Positions 46,942-64,000 of a DNA stretch of 64,000 nucleotides are shown here, piece by piece. The DNA is from Rhynchonema sp. JSB1_4 (lineage: Eukaryota; Nematoda; Chromadorea; Monhysterida; Xyalidae). The notes under the pieces are model-generated. The model ran no database searches. It was not told the origin of the DNA and saw only the letters and a list, made by a program, of their open reading frames with translations. The first letter of the stretch is position 1. Every line of letters starts with the position of its first letter. The stretch lies in NCBI GenBank assembly GCA_030248065.1, contig JASAMV010004273.1:39026-103025 (forward strand), read 5' to 3'. The position numbers were made by a program, and so were the translations under genes.

Positions 46942-49091
46942 CTGGGACCGGCTTCGAACGAGAACGAAAGCTCAGTGAATTATGCGTCTTTTCCTGTGCT
47001 TAATTGGAAACGTCGGAAATGATTCATAATGGAGCCAAGTATACTTCGAGTGCAGCCAAATTGCCACGCAGACGCAATGTATTCGTTTCAAACAATGACT
47101 GATTTGCTACGCATTTGGTTGTAATTTTACCTCGAGTTCTCATCACAAGGAAATAGTCAGCAAAATTGAGATCGCATGTCATGTCGGAGCATTTCGCACT
47201 TTTTCTCGAAACGTTGGGCGGCTATGAAAATACGTTGTTGTCCTCCACTTCAATCACTCATCATTTCAATCTGAGGATTATACACGGTCCATTGCAATCC
47301 AACTTTATAGTAATTTATCATTTTCTGTATTTTACATAATTATCATCAAAATAATAATGCAGTGAGCCAGGCGCAAGCAAGCACAGCAAAATATACTATG
47401 ATATACACGCGGATCATATGAAACATCAGGAAAGCAAACACAATACAAACAGCGCAAGATCATCAAAGCATGTCAAGCAAGACTAAGAGACATACGCATT
47501 TTTCAGTGTTAATCTTGTAACCGGGTCACTTCAGCAGCGTGGCGCATAAAACTTTTTGATGATGAAACTTCGACAACATGAAAATAATAATGTAACAGCA
47601 GTGAGTTTTGCCCGTTTCGGGCAAATAAAACACACGAATAAAACAACGAAACAGCTGTCTTCTCAAGATTTTTTAGTCTCGATTGTTTTAAGAGAAATAT
47701 TGAAAGATACAAAGAAAGAAAATCTAGCCCTCATAATACATGCAATTTGTAATATACAATAAACTGGGGATACGGCAATCAAAACACAAAGCAAACAGCA
47801 CCATCACGCCGGGCTTGACTACTGTATGATTCATGGAGGTCCACATATTAGAACAGTCGCGTGCAATCGATTACAGAGCGATCATAACACGAATAAAGTC
47901 GCTTATGTACATGAATAAAATTTATGTACATACATAAAATTCTCTCAAAACCTGCATAAATAATCAGGATAAATTACACAAACGAGTAATGAAAGTCGAT
48001 TATCGTTTCTCCTCAGTCCCTCTCCCTGAATCCAATAATGTGCGTTTTTGCAGGCATCACATAATAACGTCCAATTCTGGTGACATCACACGTTGGTATT
48101 CAATAGGGGATGGGTTATCAGTTGTACATGGGCAACCAGCAACAAGTTACATCCAGTTATAGAAGTGTGTTCGTGCTTGCACGTTTGAAACGAGTTAGAA
48201 AGTCGATAATGAGTGTGCAAAAACATTCAGTAGTGCGATGGTGATACAGTCGGGGTTGTTCAATACATAATATTTGGAAATGCATTGCAGCTGCGCGTGC
48301 AACACAGAGAACAAACAATTTAATATGGTCATGTTGTGTAACTGAGTCGTTTAATCCGAGAATATCAATAATAACGTCAGAATAATTTTGCCCAAGCACA
48401 ATTCCAAAGCACTGATCTGGCCTACGAGTTCAGCAGCCATTATGAGTGAGCCATATTACTCTGATGATTATAGCAGTATGCAATACAACTTGAAACCAGG
48501 ATAAAAATCGCAAGTGAAGTTACGCGTCCGACTTCAGAATCTCATATGATCAGAGAATAAACAGTTTCAACGGGATTGGCTTGTACAGCGAGCGGAAAAT
48601 GGCATCTGAAGAAATGAGATAGATAAGGTCACTCTACGCAGGTTAGTAGTAGTTTCTATATTTACATTAATAGCAGGTTCTATATCTACAAGATCACCAA
48701 AACCCACAGACAAGCTGTACAATACATACAGTGTTAGCACGATGTAATGCATAGGACAGAAAACATACAAATATAAAGTATCCCAGACAGACAAGACAGT
48801 GGATATCTCACCGCAAGCAAAACGCATTCAAAACCCTGCGCTACAGTATATTGTGTAGTTTGTTGGACCGCTTTGTACATCAGTGTTCAGCAAGAATATA
48901 GGCAAGAGTACGTGATTGGCTGAGTGGTCGGCCACGTTATCTCACATCGATAGTGTGAAACATCAGCCAGTCATCCAACACCAAACGAACGATACACCAG
49001 TACCTATCGGGTAATTGCAGAATGGTCGATACAAGTGGTGACCTCACCGAGTCGTTGACGTGGCAGTTCGAGCACCAATAAGTGTTCTATA
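46942..49091. other. Intergenic DNA, no gene seen
   Basis: This A/T-rich stretch downstream of the AMPK-alpha gene holds many short open frames in all frames. None had family-like sequence or splice-consistent neighbours. No RNA gene was recognised. Confidence 0.4.
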
Positions 49092-49317
49092 GTAAATTCC
49101 CAAATTCGCTGCCGCACAGTAAAATACGCCCCATAGTTAATGTCAAGTTATAAACCCGCACGCGCGGTTCTGAAACATTGCGCGCAGCTGCCTGGCTGGC
49201 TGGCAAGCTGCATGTGTGTTGGCTGTTCGAATGTTTCACAAGTTGAATTTCGGGTTTAGAACCTGACATTAACTATGGGGCGTACTTTACTGCGCGGCAG
49301 CGAATCTGGAAATTTAC
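49092..49317. mobile_element. Long-TIR MITE just past the AMPK-alpha stop codon
   Basis: The left arm begins GTAAATTCCCAAATTCGCTG and the right arm ends with its complement, both containing CGCCCCATAGTTAATGTCA. It belongs to the family complete at 35528-35743. It lies only about 45 bp beyond the kinase stop codon, so it is probably in the 3' untranslated region or terminates it. Confidence 0.8.
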
Positions 49318-49361
49318 TTTACTACCGTGCGCGCCAACAACTTGCATCGACCATTCCCCAA

Positions 49362-57944
<8,583 letters not shown>

Positions 57945-58436
57945 TTTGAATGAATATTGATTGATATGTAGACTGTGTGGATAATAAAATGATAAGTATA
58001 AACACGTCAATAGTAATTCAGCATTTGAGCAAGAATATAGGTATGTATCTGAAAAACAATTTTCTTTGTGGGTGCATTACATCAAAGATACCAAAGTTGA
58101 AGTCCCCGAAAATCAGACAGCACACACAGGCTTATCCAAGTCCAAATAAGGTAACAAAACTCCACATGGTATAGCAATAAAATATGCGCTTAGCCTGCCA
58201 AATCACAAGTTGTTTACAGCAAAGGTTATAATCTAAATACACGAAAAAACCGGCAAGTGCTATGAAAATCAGAATGCATAAAAAACAAGCTGCTGTGAGC
58301 GAAAATGACATCATCTTCCTTTCGATAAGCATATTATTCACCTGGAAAAATTCACCAAGGCAGCGGATGCGGGATAAAGTCAGTCAGACGGAACCAAAAC
58401 TGCGTTTCTTACAACGAAACGTTTAGAAACCGCCAA
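57945..58436. other. Upstream region of the AMPK-alpha gene
   Basis: This should hold the promoter and 5' untranslated region of the kinase gene read leftwards. I see no clear TATA box or other core element that I would call. No other exon was recognised. Confidence 0.35.
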
Positions 58437-58660
58437 CTCTGACAATACTTTTGGGAGAAACTTTTCAAACGCGTTGCCTGATTCGTAAAGCACACGCAGC
58501 TCGCGCAGCCAGCTGTTTCGTAGGATTTCGCAAATCACTACGTTAGACTTGTGTGTTGAGTGGCTGGCAGTCACGTGACCGCTGCAGCTAATACACGCAT
58601 AATGCGCTTTGTGAATCAGGCAACGCGTTTGAAAAGTTTCTCCCAAAAGTATTGTCAGAG
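58437..58660. mobile_element. MITE with 48-bp perfect terminal inverted repeats
   Basis: CTCTGACAATACTTTTGGGA and the following sequence to TGCCTGATTC (58437-58484) reappears as an exact complement at 58613-58660, ending TTGTCAGAG. The 128-bp centre is unique and has no coding capacity. A target duplication was not clear. Confidence 0.85.
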
Positions 58661-59995
58661 TATACCTATCCGCTGTACAGCGACTGAAACTGAAAACACC
58701 CAAGACCTTGGTTGGCGCTCTGAGAAAAGAACCGAGAAAAACACTTGAAGAGCCAGCGCTACTCGTGCTCCACAGCTGGTGAAGCACTCTACCTATTGGG
58801 TTATATTGAACACTCACGCCGGTTGTTGGGGGCAAACTTTTCATTTCGGACACCTGTTGTCACTGTTTCACGTGGTTACGCCGCCGTCATTTCCTTCGAT
58901 CAGAAAAAAAGTTAGCCAGCCAACATTTAGACTGTCTTGGTTAGGCTGTCATTAGCATGGCGAAAAACAAACACGAACACGACGCACACACATAACTGAG
59001 CGGCGAATAAAACCATCGGGCTTGTATAGGAGAGTGAAGCGACAACTTGCTTGCTTGGTGTGGTCTCCTCAAGTGATACAAGTGATAAAAAGTCATTGAG
59101 ACAACAATTTCGCGCAGGTGATATCGGGTCCAGTTTTACGGGTTCAATTTCCTTTCATAACAGGTGTACGTAATTCCAGACAAAGGGCCCCGGAAAACAT
59201 CGCAAAGGGTTTAGTAACTATACGTACGTTGGCAGACAGTTATGTAAATGCGACACAAGGAAATGAGAAACTGTATGCTAAACTGGCTAAATAACAAATC
59301 AGCTTTGAAGCATGCTGGATAACATTACAGAGATCAGCAAGAACGATATGAGAGATAACGAACTCCCTATTAACCATGGGATCCATACTCATCATTATAG
59401 ATGTAAATTCATATTGTGACTCAGGCTGACTGGCTACTAAGGTGTCACGCCAACCTTCAATAACTAAAGCAAACTAAAGGTAATCATAAACAGACAATAA
59501 CAATACCCACGTGCCCGCGGCTATGCGGTCAGGGCATGGTACTGACATAGACATTGAACTTGGCTTGGCTTGGGTGTTCCACATGTATCGTACAGGTACG
59601 GTACGGTGGACTTGCCCAATAGGGCAGCAATATGCACACGCACATTATAAGAATGCAAGTAGCACGCACTGTGGATGCTGGCACATAAAGCACAGAGTGA
59701 AGGGAACGAGGACACAAGATAGACTCCCTAGTTGGAACTATAGAAGCAAGCAGTGGTTCAAATTATGAGTGAGTATTGCAAGAATGCGGCTGGCTGGCAA
59801 CAAACGACCTTGATCAAGGGCAAGGCCAACAATGTCGGCATGGCTGCTTCTGATAGGATAGGAAGTCCCATGTCTGGCGGTCCGGCTTAGTTCGCTTGCA
59901 AGAGTGCAGTGTTGCTCTTTGTTTTATGCGGAAAGCAAACAGCAAAAAACCTAAAAACCTAACCAGTATGCAGTACCCACATTTTTATAAGCATC
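58661..59995. other. Intergenic DNA, no gene seen
   Basis: No exon, RNA gene or bounded repeat was recognised. Short open frames near 59511-59768 overlap on both strands and have no family signature. Confidence 0.4.
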
Positions 59996-60003
59996 AGTGC
60001 CAC

Positions 60004-60431
60004 ATATACTTGCGTATTTTTCCGCAAAATATATTTTTGGAAAAAAAACCGTTTTTTTTCCGGAAAAAAAACCGTTTTTTTTCCAAATATTTTTCCAGTA
60101 CTTAAGGATACCCATGATCCAAAAACGCCTATTTTGGAGAAAATTTTGTCGGGAAATGGCCTGAAACATGCTAAAAATGCAATTGGAGATTAAAAAGTGC
60201 TCATTTTGAACTGTTTAGCACCGATTTACATTAGTTTTGACAACATCCTTTCGTAACCCTTGAAAATATTTCGGAAATTTTTGGAAAAAAAACCGTTTTT
60301 TTTCCAAAAGTTGCCACTTGGAAAAATTTCCGGAAAAATAAAAACGTATTTTTCCGGGCCTCGGAAAAAAAACGGTTTTTTTTCGGTTTTTTTTCCGGAA
60401 AAAAACGGTTTTTTTTCCGGCCCGCAAGTAT
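60004..60431. mobile_element. hAT-like MITE, ATACTTGCG family (copy 1)
   Basis: It begins ATATACTTGCG and ends CGCAAGTAT. The 8-bp duplication AGTGCCAC is exact at 59996-60003 and 60432-60439. The interior is almost entirely GGAAAAAA/TTTTTTCC hairpin modules, with CCGTTTTTTTTCC repeated, plus a central AAAACGCCTATTTTGGAGAA segment. Confidence 0.93.
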
Positions 60432-60439
60432 AGTGCCAC

Positions 60440-61377
60440 ACATAATGAACGCCCACGAACAAAAAAGCAGGCAAGATGGGTTATTATTTTGTTTGGTCGA
60501 ATTGAAAAAAGGCACTCAGGTAAAATTAGACTCATTTCATGATGTAAGACCTTTCACTGTAATGCAACAGTTGTAGCCAGAAACATTGGCTTAGTCTAAC
60601 AATTACCGAACATACTCGGCGATGAGGATAATTCCAGCACTAACTATACGTCTAGAGTTAACTGACACTGCTGGTCCATAGCGAAACATATGCGACAATA
60701 GAAGAATATAGCGGTTTAGAATTACAAACACGATTAGTTGATAATCATACTGATTCACCACCGCACCGATCAGATGGGCAAGGAGATCGTGAATAAGTTC
60801 GAAGCTCTATGCTAGACAGGAAATCTCAGAGCAAAACATTGATCACGAGGATCATGGTGGGTGACGCAGCAGCGAAAGGCCCCAATACACAAACGGAATC
60901 GGAAATAGGGTTCCTTTCATGTTGCACTGCGGGGCAAAATATAATAATAGCCGCTGCTTAACACGAGCGCAGTCATTTATTTTTGCAATAAAGCACCGCT
61001 CGCTTTCACGAACAAGCAGGTGGAGTGGAGAGAGAGAGACATAAAACCTTGCGGAAAAGAGCTGCATGTACGGTTACCCTATCCGGTGCTTTACCAGAAG
61101 AGCCAAATCAACAGCCACATTCCAGTGTATTTGGGAAAGCACACACGCCTCGCCTTGACAAGTAAGACGGAAACCCCAAACTTCATGTCAGTGACCGAAA
61201 CGACAACAAGAGGAAAAATCGCTGAATTCCCCACACACTACCAATGCAAAACTGACAAAGTGATAACTGTCAATTGTACATAGGACCAGGATGAAAAACT
61301 AATAACGGACAGAGAAAGCCACAGGTTCCAAATGACATGCCAACACAGCTACTGCTCTGAGCCGACAAAGCAAGGTG
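60440..61377. other. Intergenic DNA, no gene seen
   Basis: No exon or RNA gene was recognised between the two neighbouring MITEs. Confidence 0.4.
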
Positions 61378-61385
61378 GAGAGCGA

Positions 61386-61753
61386 CAGTGTAGTTCCTGG
61401 TCCGGCGCGGCGGTTAGTGTACCTACCCCTTTTTTCCGTGCGGCGGTTAGTGTACCTCCCTGGGGGGGGAAGGGGGGGGGAAGACCCAAATCCAGGAAAA
61501 AGTCACTTTTTGGGGTAGAAAATTTGACCGATTTTTGGCCCTTTTTGGAAAAAATTCTTCATAAAAAGGGTATTTTGGCGACTTTTGACATCATTGACCT
61601 AAAAATCACTCATTTTAGGCCTAAAAATGCCCATTTTAGGCCTAAAAATGCCAATTTTAGGCAAAAATTGAGGCGGTTAGTGTACCTTGGTCGCGGCGGT
61701 TAGTGTACCTTAGGGGGGGGGGACCCCCCCTCCCCCCCCCAGGAACTACACTG
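61386..61753. mobile_element. CAGTGTAGTTCCTGG-family MITE, complete
   Basis: The ends CAGTGTAGTTCCTGG and CCAGGAACTACACTG bound a copy very close to 40846-41245. The duplication GAGAGCGA is exact at 61378-61385 and 61754-61761. It is non-coding, and open frames through it are tract artefacts. Confidence 0.94.
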
Positions 61754-62207
61754 GAGAGCGAGTACAGTCACGTGTTTAGGCCCGCAGAACTTTATGCCGC
61801 AAGCAGCTATGTACACCGCCACAAAAAACGTCGGCGGCCCGCAATGGCACTAGAGTTTGACACTGCATGTGCGTGCTGGCTGCGATGCCAGGCTGCACAC
61901 CAGTGTCAAACATGCCCGCAGTCGGTCGACAGAAGGATTGGCTTGGTGCTACAAAATCGTTGTTGGTGCCTGCGACTCAACAGGTTCACGTCCGGAAACA
62001 AGTCACCCCCACAAAAGTGTGATGCATGAAAATGGACAACCGCAGTGAACTAACCCATTCAAAAACTAAATTACGCATTCAACCACTGTGCCTGTGCTAG
62101 ATGAGCACATGTGTATGGGTATGCACGTGACACACTTTGACGCGTTGAAAAACGGTGCTGCACAGCACAGTGGACAACGACAAGTATGTTTTTTGCGTGA
62201 GCCCCAC

Positions 62208-62630
62208 GTATACTTGCGGGCCGGAAAAAAACCGTTTTTTTTTCCGGAAAAAAACCGAAAAAAAACCGTTTTTTTCCGAGGCCCGGAAAAATACGTTTTT
62301 ATTTTTCCGGAAATTTTTCCAAGTGGCAACTTTTGGAAAAAAACCGTTTTTTTTCAAAAATTTCCGAAATATTTTCAAAGGTTGCGAAAGGATGTTGTCA
62401 AAACCAATGTAAATCGGTGCTAAACAGTTCAAAATGAGCACTTTTTAATCTCCAGGTGCATTTTTAGCCCGTTTCAGGCCATTTCCAGACAAAATTTTAT
62501 CCAAAATAGGCGTTTTTGGACCATGGGTATCCTTAAGTACTGGAAAAATATTTGGAAAAAAAACGGTTTTTTTCCGGAAAAAAACGGTTTTTTTTCCAAA
62601 AATATATTTTGCGGAAAAATACGCAAGTAT
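62208..62630. mobile_element. hAT-like MITE, ATACTTGCG family (copy 2, inverted)
   Basis: It starts GTATACTTGCGGGCC and ends AAATACGCAAGTAT. The duplication AGCCCCAC is exact at 62200-62207 and 62631-62638. It is the reverse complement of copy 1, about 2.2 kb away, with few differences. Confidence 0.93.
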
Positions 62631-62638
62631 AGCCCCAC

Positions 62639-64000
62639 GTAGCACACGCGAGAGCGCACGCAGATTCATAAACAGTGATGTGAAAGGACGGCTGTATATT
62701 CAAGCGTTCCAGCAGAGAGATCTTACAAATTGCAAGCCCAAGGTGTTATCTTCACAAGAGGCCCAACGCACGTAGTCTTAGTACCTATGCGGCAATCTAA
62801 GCTCATGCACAAGCTTACAATATATTGATTCAATTACATTTCTACAAAAGTATATGCATGATGTCTCGATGTGTGCGTGCTCGACATACCACTTTCGAAC
62901 CAAAGCACATCATAAGCAAACGAACAGCTGCTACGTTCAAATGCAAAATGAAGAGCTCTGCTCCACCGTGGGCTGAAAATATCAGGTACGAAATATCAGG
63001 TATCAGGTACACTTACGAGCATTACTGGACACAGGGACATGGCCGACTTGTTCCCAAGAACACTGCCTAACTTCATGACCCTGCCTATATCAGCCAAGAC
63101 AGTCATCAATTCTAAGGCAGTCGGAAGCCCTCCGGTGGTGGTGGGGCACGTGTTTCCGGAAAAAGTTGTGGCGCTTTGATCATATTGACTATAATTTTCA
63201 CAGCGCCTACCTAAAACACATTTCCGGCATTCTAAGGACAGCACGGCTGGCTTATTAAACTGTGCCTTGATGCTCCATGATAACAAATCTCGATTTTCAC
63301 ACCTGGGCAAACAGTGGCAGGCAATTCGAGGTATTCTGGTAATCAAAAACATATTTCTCCTAGATACGGGGGCTAAAGCAGAAGCACTCAAATTGCACGA
63401 TGGAGTGAGCGACTAAACATCGTTTTGCACGTTTTGTGTCATGCAGTGGAAGCTGTTAATGCGGATAAACAGAGACTAATGTATGCTTAGAATACATTAG
63501 TTGAGGAAGGCGACAAACTAATACTTATCAAATAATTGAGGCAGAAGAAATGAAAATTAGCTGGATTATCTGCGATTCTAGATGAACGACAACTGCGCAC
63601 ATTTTGCCGTGCATAAAATGAGTCATCTCTGAAATATAATCGAAAGCTGGAAATGATCTAAAGTTATGTGAATCGCGCCGCCTGGGTTTTCTACCCAGTG
63701 AAAGACTAATTTGATCTCACAGGAATTTCAGAGAGTCACATAGTTATGTTATGAAAGTTCCAATTCCGACTATGATTCCGACCTTGTATTGATAGCACAG
63801 GATAGCGAGACAGTCAACCTACACAGAGAGAACCAATAATAAAAAGGAATACAACCAAAGATGTGATTATCTTGGGTTATAATCTGGGGAAACATAAGGG
63901 ATACCTGAATGAAAAGAACTAACAACAAAAAGAACCCTCACAAGCCAAAAGAGCATCTGAGGTAAAATCCTATCTGATTATCCATTGACGAATTTGCGTG
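62639..64000. other. Intergenic DNA, no gene seen
   Basis: The longest frame (62996-63391, minus strand, 131 codons) has several Cys residues but no recognised domain and no splice-linked neighbour. No RNA gene was recognised. The right edge of the window may cut an unseen gene. Confidence 0.35.

Noticed and set aside
62996..63391. 131-codon Cys-containing open frame on the minus strand
   Set aside because: No domain recognised, no splice-linked neighbours and no homologous phrase elsewhere. Kept only as an observation.

Overview
The window is eukaryotic nuclear DNA, almost certainly from a nematode. The small-subunit rRNA-like sequence at 4.7-6.45 kb carries wording typical of enoplean/dorylaimian worms. 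The protein genes are cut into many short exons with GT-AG introns ending in a pyrimidine run plus CAG. A mermithid-like worm such as Romanomermis would fit, but that placement is a guess from memory of 18S sequences.

I reconstructed four protein genes, all on the minus strand, by chaining exons whose splice phases agree from start to stop. (1) AMP-activated protein kinase alpha subunit, 57944 to 49362, 16 exons, 803 aa, with an unexpected Cys-rich repeat in its linker. (2) A Maf-family bZIP transcription factor, 36186 to 34012, 2 exons. (3) and (4) Two tandem TTF2/lodestar-type SNF2 ATPases: copy B, 33719 to 24535, 28 exons, 1085 aa; and copy A, 23306 to 12897, 31 exons, 1238 aa. Both copies keep every helicase motif and an open frame.

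The left 12 kb holds a large inverted repeat (78-730), an isolated and probably degenerate 18S rRNA gene with no 5.8S or 28S beside it, a mosaic of short repeats (7.2-7.9 kb) and two hAT-like MITEs. From 34.5 to 46.9 kb and again from 58.4 to 62.6 kb the DNA is dense in non-autonomous transposons. I delimited several families by terminal inverted repeats and exact 8-bp target duplications, including one MITE inserted into a copy of itself.

The most unusual object is an 843-bp element at 37249-38091. It has about 100-bp terminal direct repeats, a 4-bp target duplication, a polypurine tract and a candidate primer-binding site, and it carries a 173-codon open frame. This makes it a miniature LTR retrotransposon (TRIM-like) with a coding cargo. 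No transposase, reverse transcriptase, tRNA or CRISPR array was seen. Stretches not listed as features (mainly 0.75-2.5, 7.9-10.2, 43.4-44.9, 47-49, 58.7-60 and 62.7-64 kb) show no gene I can support.
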